Shown one piece after another: positions 20,774-33,610 of a stretch of 64,000 nucleotides of DNA; the stretch's first letter is position 1; every line of letters begins with the position of its first letter. A model generated the notes under the pieces. That model was given only the letters and a program-made list of their open reading frames with translations, was not told the DNA's origin and made no database searches. The stretch comes from Heliocidaris erythrogramma (Eukaryota > Echinodermata > Echinoidea > Camarodonta > Echinometridae), in assembly GCA_025617745.1 (NCBI GenBank), contig CM046864.1:29507162-29571161 (forward strand), written 5' to 3'. Both the position numbers and the translations under genes were made by a program.

Positions 20774-23700
20774 ATGGCTGACGTTTCAGGAGCCTGTACA
20801 TGGCATGGACGAAAGTGGCTTAACGTTACTGGCATAACTGCGCAAGAGAATCCTCCCACACAGAAAACTCAAAGGAGAAACCAACGCACTTGGAAAGATC
20901 GGAACCGTCCTTCTTACAACCGCTTGGATAGCACCGGAGAGAATTCAGCAAGCAGTAGCGAAGATTTGAGTGGTGGATTTTCACCGGAGGTTAAAGCTTT
21001 GAACTGCTGTAGGCCCAAATTTCAAGAACATAGGTCTTACACTGAGAGTGAGACTCACCAAGCCCAAGGTGGTGGTTTACTAGATAAAGTGAGATCCGTA
21101 ATTGGTAGGCCTACTTGTAGAAATTTGCCTCCTCAGAGAAACACCACAAGAAACCTTACACACCGGACTCCCAACAACAATCCAGACGCCCGACTTGCTA
21201 GTTTAGATTCAGTGGCAGAAAAGTTCACCAGCATGAGTATGGCAAACGTGAATCCCCCGCACTGGAGTAACCCGATGCCAAACTGGCAGCAGCAGCATGC
21301 AAACGGAAGTGGAGGTCCTGCCCATCATGGTGCCCAGGGACAATGGGGTAGAACTACAGATGTTCCACATGATAGGAACCATGCCCAAATCTTTCATCCC
21401 TACCAGGAATATTACCAGCCCCCTTTGCTTTCATCGACCCAAAACTATCAAAGGAACTTTTACCCTCAACCTTGGCAGCATATGATGGGTGGTAATCATC
21501 CCCGTTATCCTCCATTCAATCAGGGTTTCAATCATCTTGCTCAGCCCTGGCAGCATCAGCAGCATCAGCAGAGATGGCATCCCCCGTTTCCATGGCAGTG
21601 GAATGGTCCTCAGATGATGCAAGCATTTGGCAACCAGGGACCCAGGACTCGGCAGCATCAGCAAAGGGCTCGTTCACCTGCTAAGAAGCAGAGGTGGAAT
21701 CGTCGTGGCAATCAGAAAAGAACTTTTCCTCAGTCTAAATCAGGATGTCATACTAACAAGAACAAGACTAGTTCTACCCCGAATTCTTTTCAAGCTCCCG
21801 GTGACATAGAGACATCTGTAGACCAGCCTGTACAGGTGGTTGAGGTAAAAGATGATGAAATATTGTCAAAGGAGGAAACCCTTGTTGATACACAGAAAGA
21901 TAAAGATATAGTACATGTAGTTGTTGACAGTGCAATAGAGGAATCGGTAAGGACAAAAAAAGACAAGGAACAAATCACAATTCAGAGTGAAATTATAGAG
22001 TGTCAAACTTCACGTAAGCCTGAAGTAAGCAAAGTGCATGATACAGATAATAAAATAGAGAGCGAGGCTCTTCAGCGACACTCCTCAATTGACCTAATAC
22101 TCTCGGACTACGAAGTGCAGTCAAGTACCCGAGTTGAAGTGACTGCTCTCTCGCCAAGCAGTGATTCGGAAGAATCAGATGGGGATTCAGACAGTGCCGT
22201 AGAAACAAACGCTGATCTATGGGAAAGCTTCACAGCAACTGACGACCCATACAACCCTTTATGCGGGTGGCGTTGTAGCGTCGGTATCCAGGAGGCATGT
22301 CCTGGTGTGATATCATCTGTCCAAGACTGCCATGTTGACTCTGGGACAGACGAGGGCGACAATTGGTCAGAAACTGACAGCGATGACGACTATGATAGCG
22401 GGGATGATATTCCTGACGATGAATGCAACACCAGTCTTCCTCGATCCTTAAAACTTTCTGATCCTCAGCTCAAAAAACTCAGGGAAAACCTCTCCTCAAC
22501 TCCAAAGAAGAAGTCAGACCAAGCTTCTCCTCATCACCCCTCTGTGGCCTTTATCCTCGGCTCGACGTCGAGTTCTTCCGAGGAGGAAGACAACGACGAT
22601 TGGGACACTCTTGATGATCCATCTAGCTTACAGGACGACCCTCTTTGGGACTCGTTTAATCGAGCAAGGGACCCTTACAGCCCCATGGAGTCTTGGAAAT
22701 GCCATGTTTCAAATTTGTCTTCCACCATTATCCCACCTAGCCCCACCCCAATACGAAAACAAGACTCTGTTGAAGGACTAAGAACTATTTTGCTAGCATC
22801 AACAGAACGGGAAGCAACTTTACCTCAGCCGTGCAAGAAACCATCCCTAGGGATAGTGATGGGGAGAGCTTTGCGATTGCTACGGTGAGGGTCTATAAAG
22901 CTAGAGACGACATTGATCTTGGATCACAAAACATCACTGGAGCAGCCATGAAGCGTGTTGCGAGTGCCAGCTGCCTGAGGAGGGTCCAGGTGACTCAACA
23001 AAACAAGGCCACCAAAAAGGTAAATATGTCATGCATATCCCAGGGCTCAACACTAAAGAGGCCAGTAACACAAGGGTTCCCAAAATCTAAGTCTGGACCC
23101 CCCAAAATTTCAAAACATTTACAGGCCTGTGCATACAGACCGTAAAATATATTCGATCTGCCCCCCCCCGAAAAAGTTTAGTGTTGAGCCCTGCATAACG
23201 TCATACCCAAACCCTTTCCCAGGAACATGAAAAAAAAGGGAATTTAAACCCTCTCAGGACAGGGATGTTTCAAAGTTTTAATCGATTAGCTTTTCTTCAA
23301 ATTGACAACAAGGATATTTTTCATAATTTGATTCTCCATTTTTATTTTGTTGTTTTGTTATATTTTTTTCTTAAAAAGTCATACAAAACAAATATTGACA
23401 GAGAATATGACAAAAAATTGGAAATGTGCCCTTTTGAATTGCTTAAAAAAAAGATGTTGCCAGTTTAAAAGGATTTATACTGTATGTATGTGGTTTGAAA
23501 TTTTCCATTTTTCCCTGATTTCTTGAAGACACTGCCATTACATGTATTTGTCAAAATGTGAAGCAAAAAAAAAAAAATGTTTGGTAAACTAAAATTCTAG
23601 CTTGAGTATTATTTATAAGATTTCCACTTTATTTCTAAGGCAGAAACATTTAGTTGGGGAAAAAACTTGAGAGGAAACTTAGAAGGAACAAATCCAAAAA

Positions 23701-25148
23701 ATTCTAAAAAATCTTCCCAAATGCAATATCTGTCAGTGGATTGCAAAATGTAATTACTGACACCCCCCCCCCCCCACCAAAAAAGAAAAATATATATAAT
23801 TATGCCGGTAATGTACAAATTCGTGTAGTAAAAGTTCAGGATTTCTTGTTTTTTTTCTTTCCTACTTGTAAATGTAATAAGTCTAATAATTGCATCAGGC
23901 TACTCAGATTAGTCACAAGTTGCTTCATCCATGGCTTGAATTGCAATGCAATATCTGGCAAAAAGTCATCTTCATGTGCAAACTTTGAAGCTGCATTTTT
24001 TCTGAGTAGACCTGGACATGCATTTATTAGAATTATATTGTTTTTTCCCCCTTTTCAAGCCAAGTGAAAGCAATGCTCAGTTTCCCTTCAACTTTTGGGT
24101 TTTTTAAAACCAAATTGGGGGGGGGGGTGGGGTAGTAGGGAGTTCCCTTAGTTTATTTCATCAGACAGCTTTAAAATGATATATAACTTGTCTTGTATGG
24201 ACTAAGCAAACCCTTGTAACTTACAATGAGAATATTGATGTGTCAGACAGGCTAATGACCAAAACAATAGAGAAAACGAGCTCTAAAGAAGAGCGACATT
24301 TTAAGAGCGCCTAATCTGTGTGTATTGTTTGTGGCACAAAAGGTTGAGTCAAAACTCCCTAGCATACACTGCGAAGTACTAATTGGAACGGGTTGAAACT
24401 TTCTATACCTTCAGAACAGATATTTCTTTGTTTCTTTACATTTTTAATATCAGGCAGTGGATAGTTTTTAAGCTAGATACAAGAAAAGCGATATGAAGTA
24501 CAATCCCAGCAAGTTGACACACAGAGTTTGAATGTCAAGGAAAACATGGTCATTTTGAATGAGAGTAAAAACATATTTCAACAAGGTATTTTAACCTGAA
24601 ATTTTGTCAGATGGTAGATTAATATATGAACTTTCAGAAAATATAAAAAACTTAGAATCAAAATTTCCACCCAAACCACCTTCTACAGCTGTTTACTCTT
24701 ACACTCCCATTGCGACTTATTGGTCGTTTTGTGGTGGAGGGTCACATATGTAGTTAATATGATAATTAGCTTTTAGATTTTAGAGTTCTCATCTTGTTAT
24801 TTCTTCTTTACTCAAATGTTCCGATTTCGAGGATAAAAGTGCAGTCACACATGCTAAGGATTAATGTTTCCCTTAAATATTGTTGTTTCTTTTCTTTTTT
24901 TGTGTCTGTGCCTGTAGGTTCGCTTCTGCCCCAACTCGTCTTTCATCATTCTAGTTGAAAAGGATTCGCCATCCTGTGAAAACAACACCAGTCAAGCAGC
25001 GGAGAATGACTGGCAGGCCTGCGCTAGGGACAGAATGCGATTCAAGGATCGCATTGATAAACTGGCTCTCGTACTCGACCCTGTTCTCACAAATGCACAT
25101 CGGGAACGAATCTACACATCTCGTATGGCTTCCGAGGAATACAGATGA
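20774..25148 (+). CDS. PPP1R15: PPP1R15 (GADD34/CReP): eIF2alpha phosphatase targeting subunit
   Basis: Exon 1 runs from 20774 (AAAATGG context) to 23019 and exon 2 from 24918 to 25148. The gene product recruits PP1 to dephosphorylate eIF2alpha and end the integrated stress response. The exon junction creates KVRF, the RVxF PP1-binding motif, followed about 30 residues on by W..CARDRMRFKDRI and HRERI, the C-terminal PPP1R15 signature. Two family repeats, DLWESFTATDDPYNP (about 481) and PLWDSFNRARDPYSP (about 622), sit among acidic Ser/Asp blocks. Residues about 165-300 are rich in Trp, Gln, His, Pro and Asn, then basic. Oddity: the N-terminal frame hits TGA at 22886, while the C-terminal frame is open from 22774 to the donor. 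One missing base near 22840-22870 would restore a single 825-aa frame. Assembly error, polymorphism and real lesion remain possible. Confidence 0.9.
23240..23490 (+). repeat. Possible further copy of the CCTGAAAGGGTTAA repeat, in PPP1R15 intron
   Basis: It begins AAACCCTCTCAGGACAGGGA, resembling the repeat terminus, and is followed by AT-rich sequence with AAATTGACAACAAGG, as in the other copies. The match is weaker than at 6549, 8455 and 50030. Confidence 0.4.
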
Positions 25149-25726
25149 CACTCGCATCAAGGTGTAAATTGATAAGTGTTAATTTCTTGTGCAAGGCATG
25201 AAATATGTTCTATCATTGCATTGTATATATATATATAGAGGTTAGACTATTTAGTAAGTGGAACCTCGTTATAAAAAAGGTCATTATTAATTATTATACT
25301 TTTATTCTTTTTAGAGCCCTCTTATGGGAAAATTTCCATTGAGGAAACTAATTTTCATGGTTGCAATAAGTTGTGGGACAATTCCACTCTATAGTATAAA
25401 GTACATGTAAAAGCTCTTTGGGGTTACTAATTCACTGTCAGTCAAAAAAGTATTTTTTTTCTTCCTGTTTGGGTTTTCCCTTGTGTGTATTTCCATTGTT
25501 ATGATCTGTAGTCTGTAGGTGTTTTTTTGTTTGATTCAGGTTTTTTTTTTCCTTTTATCCTTTTGTCCTTCAGTATTCAATATGAAGTGCCTTCATGAAT
25601 GCATGTGGGCTGCATGCGCAATATCCTATTAATATTTAGTTACCTATCATCCATTACAAGGTTATAAATGTTGTCCATGCATGTACGTGCAAGTATGGTA
25701 TGTGAGTACCATGGGTGGTAAGGACT

Positions 25727-25748
25727 AATAAAAAAAAAAGTAAATAAA
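25727..25748 (+). terminator. Candidate poly(A) signals of PPP1R15
   Basis: AATAAA at 25727-25732 and again at 25743-25748, about 0.6 kb after the stop codon. No downstream cleavage information is available. Confidence 0.4.
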
Positions 25749-27067
25749 CTGGGATGTTATGTGGAATCGACCTTCATGCACTGTTGGAAATATTCCAAAT
25801 CCATTACATGTACATGTGGTTAAAAGACGATATGCATGTACTAATGAGCAAAATGCAAGTCGTAGTAAACCACCATCTTTTTGGTGCGTGATTTTACCCC
25901 CCAAAGTGACAAAATGATGTGAAGAATTTTAATTTCGCACAAGTGTTTGTTTGCTTCCTGCATTACAGCAGTTCTACATTAACTCATTATTTGCTATGGA
26001 TCGATACCCAAGACTGGCACATTGTTGAGAGTATCATGGTACAGTACATATACACTGTACGTGTAACCAGAGTGGATTGTAACAGTGTTTGTTCCATTAA
26101 TGGACCGAAGCTGGAAGAGAGTTAACAGGAATGAAAATATCTGTGCCGCTTTTTCAAATTTCGCTTGAGGAATATGTCGGCTTTGAAATGACCCCTTCTG
26201 CAGTCAATGAAAGGAAGCATGTACCCTTCAACTAATCTTTGCTCTCTGTTCACCATTCACATATTGCAAGGCGAAACAATTGCTGTGTCACTGTATAATC
26301 ACTTGCGATATTTCATGGACCTACCATAAAGAAACTAGGAGGTGTGACCTTCGCATACATTCGTACAGCATTGAGCAAAGATTTGTGAGGGGGCGTCTTT
26401 AGTCTATAGCCCCATTTCCTCATAGATAACAATGGCATTTATACCTGCATATTCATTGGCATGATTGGTTAATAAATACTGGTAGCATTATTCCCCACAT
26501 ATGCATGTACATGTGCTTGTAGCCACTATGAGGTGAAAGAGATTAAGTTCATATTGGCTTATCTTCTGTTTGCAAAATCATTTCAGTCAAACAATTGTGT
26601 TTGTCTTGATTCTTTATCACAGTGCAGAGGTCAATTATCCAGTATAAAAGAATGATGCAATAGTATGACATTGCACTCTATATGTGTGCATATACATGTA
26701 TGCATATATCCTTTGGGCTGTGTGTATTGCTTAATCACAGCTGACTATAATTGTTACTGCATGCATGTGTACATGTACATGTACATATACATGTATAAGG
26801 ACACTGAATCTCATACACCTGCTGTGATGAATAAAACTACATGTAGCGATTTGGGCAATCAACCAATTTGATATACAGTACATGTAGTTACCAACATATC
26901 AGGTAGAAAGTAGTGTCTGCATGCATACAGATATGATGTACACCAATATTCTATGGATTTACGTTTCAGATAATACTGGATTTTTGGAGTACATTTATCT
27001 GTATTTTTCAACCCAAACACAAACTGCTATGTAGACCTACATCATGTACATGTATGAGGAGCCAGTG
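25749..27067. other. Intergenic, no gene recognised
   Basis: AT-rich sequence with many TACATGTA and ATGCATG palindromic words. Open frames are short and have no recognised motif. Confidence 0.45.
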
Positions 27068-27444
27068 TATAGAGTACCGAAGTGATGACGTCACAAAAAG
27101 CTATTTTTTCATTTTGACATTTTTATACCATATCTCAAAGGAACATGGTGAAAAACATCCAGATCCCAAATTTTATGGCAATTGGCTCATCGGGCCCTGA
27201 GGTACATGTACACTGTATGGCCGCATGAATAACTCCTTAGCCCCATTGAAGTCAGTGTTAAATTGGCCTGGTTCTCAATGGGGCTAATTAGATATTCATA
27301 TAGCCATACCTTGCGCCACCATGAACTGATTCATGTCAAATTTGATGTGTGAACGTTTTCCATCATGCTCTACCTAAATATGGTCATAAAAATACTGAAA
27401 TACAAAAATCAAAATTTGATGACGTCACACTTCGGTACTCTATA
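27068..27444. mobile_element. MITE with CRE-bearing terminal inverted repeats
   Basis: A 377-bp element with ends TATAGAGTACCGAAGTG and CACTTCGGTACTCTATA, exact reverse complements. A full TGACGTCA (CREB/ATF palindrome) lies next to each end (27086-27093 and 27420-27427). No coding capacity. Confidence 0.8.
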
Positions 27445-28822
27445 GTGCATGGTAAATACATTCACTACCATACATGCACTACTTAGTACTCATTGTATTC
27501 TGCCTGTTATACAATTCATTCGGGTCTGAATTATCTAGAAAGTAGACTACATCGGGCAGTTCCACATAAGGGGCAATAACTGAATCATATGGCCATGGCC
27601 ATAAAATTTTACTTTTTTTTACACTTCTGGATTACATCCATTACTGGGGTCAAACATTTGCTATCATTCACTACTGTATATGGAAATTAATGCTTAACCA
27701 CCACCCCTCCCCCCCCCCCCCTACCAAAACATGTCTTTAATGGGATTATTCTGAGAAATTTGTCATTTTGCCTTCTTTTGAACTGCAGAAAGCAAATCAT
27801 CTGAATTTCTAAATTTTCAGCGAATGAAGTCATTGAGAGGTTCTCTTCCATTTTTTGTGATGAAAAATCCTTGAAGCAGTCTGTTTCCCCATGCAGTACA
27901 TGGAATCACATTATTAAATGGTCCTATGTTGGACCTTTGCCATTTGCCCTTTGACCATATTTGAAATGGATTTATTGCTTATAGTTCTTGTAGTTGAGAG
28001 TATTTCCAGACTTTGAATTCTAATTTTATTTGTAAGGTATATATATTATACATGTATTGAAGTGGTTTATTTTAATGATATCCTACTGTACTTCCATGCT
28101 CTACGCAATTTCTCTTATGTGATAGCTGTGCAGTGTATTCTGTAGCATTTGACAGAAGTATTGTACTTAAACACAATATTGGAAGGAGAATTATGAAAGT
28201 ACTATATCAACTGCAAATATATACATGTATATGGATTTAAACTAAATTGTAGCCATCATATATCCCTCTGAAAATATAATTGATTCAAGCTATTACTCCT
28301 GTACATTTGACTTTCTTTCACAACTAGAATGAGTGTGTAGATCTTCTTTTGGAAATACATGTACTGTACAAACAATAGCGTAAGAGAGAGTTAAAGAGAG
28401 GTGAATGAAAAGAAAATGTTTTATGTATAAGAGACAAAGACAGAAAGAGAGAGAGAGAGGGAGGGAACAAATAAAGAGCGGGGACAAGAAAGTGTTGGGG
28501 AGAGTGGGAGGGAGAGAGAGAGAGAGGGGGGGGGGGGTGGGGGGTTTAAAAAGATACGAATGGTCGGGTGTTTTTTTGATGTAATTATAATGGGGATGAA
28601 GAGACAGATGAAGTGATGGAACTGGAGGGAGAGAATGTCAGAGCAGAGAAATGGAAGAGATAAAGGTGCTAGGTGCTATACATGCAGAATGAGATGACCG
28701 GTAAAAGGGGGGGGGGGGGGATAAAGTGAGTGAGGTGATAGAGGAAAATGCGAGGGGGGGGGGGTTGTTGATTATGATGATGGTGGTCTTGTGGTGATGA
28801 TAATATCAGTGATGATGATCTG

Positions 28823-29285
28823 ATGGTAGTAAAAGTGGTGATGCTGGTGATGATAATGGTGTTGGTGATGATAATGGTGGTGGTGGTGATAATGGTGTTG
28901 GTGATGATAATGGTGGTGGTGATGATAATGGTGTTGGTGATGATAATGGTGGTGGTGATGATAATGGTGGTGGTGATAATGGTGTTGGTAATGATAATGG
29001 TGGTGGTGATGATAATGGTGTTGGTGATGATAATGGTGGTGGTGATGATAACGGTGGTGGTGATGATAATGGTGGTGGTGATGATAATGGTGGTGGTGAT
29101 GATAATGCTGTTGGTGATGATAATGGTGGTGGTGATGATAATGCTGGTGGTGATGATAATGGTGGTGATGATAATGGTGTTGGTGATGATAATGGTGGTG
29201 GTGATGATAATGGCGGTGGTGATGATAATGGTGGTGGTGATGACAGTGATGTTAATAATGGTGATGATAATGGTGGTGGTGATGC
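28823..29285. repeat. Trinucleotide-based minisatellite, short allele
   Basis: A higher-order array of GGTGGTGATGATAAT and GGTGTTGGTGATGATAAT units, about 460 bp. Open frames on both strands encode only Val/Met or Thr/Ile repeats and are artefacts of the array. Confidence 0.9.
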
Positions 29286-30405
29286 TACAGTGAAACCTCG
29301 TTATAAAGAACACTGTTTTAACAAACTCCTATTATAACAAGGTCATTTTGCTGGTCCTACTACTTTTCAGCGAATGAAGTCATTGAGAGGTTCTCTTCCA
29401 TTTTTTGTGATGAAAAAAAAAAAATCCTTGAAACAGTCTGTTTCCCCATGTAGTACATGTAATCACATTTTGAAATGGTCCTATGTTGGACCTTTGCCAT
29501 TTGCCCTTTGACCATATTTGAAATGGATTTATTGCTTATAGTTCTTGTAGTTGAGAGTATTTCCAGACTTTGAATTCTAATTTTATTTGTAAGGTATATA
29601 TATATTATACATGTATTGAAGTGGTTTATTTTAATGATATCCTACTGTACTTCCATGCTCTACGCAATTTCTCTTATGTGATAGCTGTGCAGTGTATTCT
29701 GTACCATTTGACAGAAGTATTGTACTTAAACATAATATTGGAAGGATAATTATGAAAGTACTATATCAACTGCAAATATCTACATATATATGGATTTAAA
29801 CTGAATTGTAGCCATCATATATCCCTCTGAAAATATAATTGATTCAAGCTATTACTCCTGTACATTTGACTTTCTTTCACAACTAGAATGAGTGTAGATC
29901 TTCTTTTGGAAATAGGCCTACATGTACATGTACTGTACAAACAATAGCGTAAGAGAGAGTTAAAGAGAGGTGAATGAAAAGAAAATATGTTTTATGTATA
30001 AGAGACAAAGACAGAAAGAGAGAGAGAGAGAGGGAGGGAACAAATAAAGAGTGGGGACAAGAAAGTGTTGGGGAGAGTGGGAGGGAGAGAGAGAGAGGGG
30101 GGGGGGGGGGGGTGGGGGTGGGGGTTAAAAAGATACGAATGGTCGGGTGTTTTTTTGATGTAATTATAATGGGGATGAAGAGACAGATGAAGTGATGGAA
30201 CTGGAGGGAGAGAATGTCAGAGCAGAGAAATGGAGGAAGAGATAAAGGTGCTAGGTGCTATACATGCAGAGTGAGATGACCGGTAAAAGGGGGGGGGGGG
30301 GGATAAAGTGAGTGAGGTGATAGAGGAAAATGCGAGGGGGGGGGGGGTTGTTGATTATGATGATGGTGGTCTTGTGGTGATGATAATATCAGTGATGATG
30401 ATCTG

Positions 30406-31327
30406 ATGGTAGTAAAAGTGGTGATGATAATGGTGTTGGTGATGATAATGGTGGTGGTGATGATAATGGTGGTGGTGGTGATGATAATGGTGTTGGTGAT
30501 GATAATGGTGTTGGTGATGATAATGGTGGTGGTGATGATAATGGTGGTGGTGATGATAATGGTGGTGGTGGTGATGATAATGGTGTTGGTGATGATAATG
30601 GTGGTGGTGATGATAATGGTGGTGATGATAATGGTGTTGGTGATGATAATGGTGGTGGTGGTGATAATGGTGGTGGTGATGATAATGGTGGTGATGATAA
30701 TGGTGTTGGTGATGACAATGGTGGTGGTGATGATAATGGTGGTGGTGGTGATGATAATGGTGTTGGTGATGATAATGGTGGTGGTGATGATAATGGTGGT
30801 GATGATAATGGTGTTGGTGATGATAATGGTGGTGGTGGTGATAATGGTGGTGGTGATGATAATGGTGGTGGTGATGATAATGGTGGTGGTGGTGATGACA
30901 GTGATGGTAATAATGGTGATGATAATGGTGGTGGTGATGATAATGGTGTTGGTGATGACAATGGTGGTGGTGATGATAATGGTGGTGGTGGTGATGATAA
31001 TGGTGTTGGTGATGATAATGGTGGTGGTGATGATAATGGTGGTGATGATAATGGTGTTGGTGATGATAATGGTGGTGGTGGTGATAATGGTGGTGGTGAT
31101 GATAATGGTGGTGGTGATGATAATGGTGGTGGTGATGATAATGGTGTTGGTGATGACAATGGTGGTGGTGGTGATAATGGTGGTGGTGATGATAATGGTG
31201 GTGGTGATGATAATGGTGGTGGTGATGACAATGGTGGTGGTGATGACAATGGTGGTGGTGATGATAATGGTGGTGGTGGTGATGACAGTGATGGTAATAA
31301 TGGTGATGATAATGGTGGTGGTGATGC
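30406..31327. repeat. Trinucleotide-based minisatellite, expanded copy
   Basis: The same array as at 28823, grown to about 920 bp, with larger blocks (about 270-300 bp) themselves repeated, for example around GACAGTGATGGTAATAATGG at 30897 and 31285. Long open frames here are compositional. Confidence 0.9.
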
Positions 31328-31405
31328 TACAGTGAAACCTCGTTATAAAGAACACTGTTTTAACAAACTCCTATTATCACAAGGTCATTTTGCCGGTCCT
31401 ACTTC

Positions 31406-33390
31406 TTTGTATTCTATTGTTTCTTAGCCGTGATATAACAAGGTTACGATATAGAGGTATAATTTCCTTGGTCCCAAAGAATTTGTTACACAGAGTAGAT
31501 CAAATCGAATCAACTTGGATCCCATCATCATCATGAGAAAACTGAGGGAAAGGCCCAAGACCATTCCCCTGAAAGATCCCCCGGAAATAAAAATGTACAT
31601 TAATGATTTCCAAACGGATTCATGTATTACATAAAAATCGCAATGTACCATACAGTCTAGAGAATGAGAAATTCAAGCCAATAGAGGCTCATTAATTTGA
31701 CATAACTCTCAGGGGTAGTAATCAATGGTATTGCAACATGTTGCAAATGCAAATAATTTGGATCAATGGTTACATATAATTTGTTACATATAGTATGCCA
31801 AAAGTGAGAGGGAGGGGAGGAGACAGGGAGATAGATAGAGAGATATATATAGAGAGAGAGAGGGGGGGGGGGGGGCCTTGTTAACCACGCCAATTTTAAG
31901 AACCTCCCCCACCATACGCCTATATATACAATGTACAACAGGCATCATGAAAGCACAGAAATATTGATCGATAGGAGTTATTTTATAGTGTTGATCAGTA
32001 ACCATGCACAATACACTGTGGAGTAACATTCCTATACCGTGACGTTTTATGTATTTCGTTTCATTTATATTATTATTACTAAGGATAATAATGTAAACAC
32101 ATCAATTAATTGGATGTGATGAATCGTCATTTTCTTGCTGAAATACACATCCGTTATGTCAAGACGAAACCTTAAATAACAAAGGTGAGTGACCGAATTT
32201 TATATTCTTAAAAATATATATTTGCGATTACAATATGGCTATAGTGGAGAGGGCGTTTAAAGTTTGTATGATTTAATAAAAAAAAGATACACAGAGCATC
32301 TGAAAACTTTATTTCATTTCATTTTTTTTTTCTGTGCATTTAACTGTTTAAAGTTCTTGAACTCAGTGTAACGTCACTATTAAGAAGAGGCATCGGTCCT
32401 TTTTTCGGATGGGGGGGGGGGGGGGGGGAGAACCTCTAAATAGTACCATTCACATTTTCTTAACGCCTCTTAATTACCAGCTTCTCCACGGTTATTTATA
32501 TTTCATTGTTTGGAAGGTTTCATTTCCCGAGTTTTGTTTTGCATAATTTTTCCTTATTTTATTTTACACCTCCGGATTTATTGGTGGGGCAAAACGATAT
32601 GTGTTTGTCCTCCCAATATTTTCTTTGCGGTGGGGTAACTGCCCCCTCCCCCCCCCCCGCGACCCCATGATTGATGCCCCTGCTATTAAGTACTAAATGA
32701 GGTACAAAATAGTCCACAAACTGAATAAATATAGTAGCAATCAAGAACAAGTGTTGTAAATAAATTTGATTACAATCAATAGAAAATTAGAGAAAGAAAG
32801 AGAGAAAGAGAAACAAACAGCAAGGAAATTCAGAGAGATGCTAAATATGGGAATGTGTATTATAGCGGCTACAAGGAGAACGTTGCCGATAAACTAACTT
32901 ATAGGGGATTCTTTATTACATATATTTCCTTATCTTCAAATAATTTATTTATGTAAATTCAAGAATAGTTTAATTACCCTCATTTCAAGGATTTAAAGTT
33001 TATTTGAAGGGTTGTAAAGAAACTGAGTATCGTATAGCTAAAAGGAAAGGTAAACTAAACTTGCATTTCATTTTGGTAAATGGAGGTTTGATTTGTGATG
33101 TTTCTTTTGAGAGGCTGCATTCCCTAAATATTAGATCAATACATATACACGAGTTCTGCTGATTTATTTTATGCTGCTCCACTTTAATTCTAGGTTAAAA
33201 TGTATTGATCCTTGTTGTTGGGTTTTTCGTGTTTTGTGGGTTTTTTAAATTGTTCTTAATCATGTTCTGATGACTCTGTAATCCTGTTATCTTGATCAAT
33301 AAAAACTTATAGGGGATTCATTGAATGCGTTCTGATTCTTTCTTTCGTATAAGTTTCCAAAGACAATCGTTCAATCTAGATTATACAGGA
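31406..33390. other. Intergenic, simple repeats only
   Basis: It contains a GA microsatellite with poly-G (31800-31875), poly-G (32411-32428), poly-C (32640-32658) and AT-rich filler. No coding sequence recognised. Confidence 0.45.
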
Positions 33391-33394
33391 AGGG

Positions 33395-33610
33395 AAGGGT
33401 ACTAGTAAGTCAACGGAGTGTGGTTAACATGGTCCGTGGTTCGAGTTCTAATCGCGGCACAATACAGTTCTTTAATTGCCACTTTAAACCCAGGTGCGGC
33501 AATAACCTGGCAGGAAGAAATTTATTGAATGGTTTCTAAAAACCAGGGTATCTCTGCAGACGCTTTTAGCATCTCCTGGGAGTTACTTAGACATATTATT
33601 ATTCATTTTA
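33395..33610 (+). mobile_element. tRNA-derived SINE, diverged
   Basis: A tRNA-like head (AGTAAGTCAACGGAGTGTGG and a B box GGTTCGAGTTC) is followed by the body CCCAGGTGCGGCAATAACCTG, TTTATTGAATG, CTTTTAGCATCTCCTGGGAG and a TTATTATTC tail, the same plan as the SINE at 58055-58346. Confidence 0.65.

Larger units (their letters stand above)
27817..31405. repeat. Tandem duplication of a 1.5-2 kb unit
   Basis: Unit 1 (27817-29364) and unit 2 (29365-about 31405) both start TTTTCAGCGAATGAAGTCAT and run in the same order: unique sequence, GA-rich tract, poly-G runs, then a GGTGATGATAAT-type minisatellite, ending in CAGTGAAACCTCGTTATAAA. The unique parts are nearly identical, so the event is recent. 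The length difference comes mainly from the minisatellite. No gene inside. Confidence 0.9.

Noticed and set aside
22880..22890. Splice donor at CTACG|GTGAGG ending the first PPP1R15 frame
   Set aside because: It would have phase 2 and I found no acceptor that rejoins the downstream frame with an intron of workable size; the downstream frame already overlaps this point, so a single-base indel explains it better.
24955..25167. 70-codon frame overlapping PPP1R15 exon 2
   Set aside because: It is in a different frame from the exon that carries KVRF and the W..CARDR signature; a shadow.
30258..31355. Long open frames (up to 365 codons) in the minisatellite on both strands
   Set aside because: They encode only Thr/Ile, Pro/Ser or Val/Met repeats and exist on both strands in several frames because the unit lacks stop codons. 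No splice or start context.
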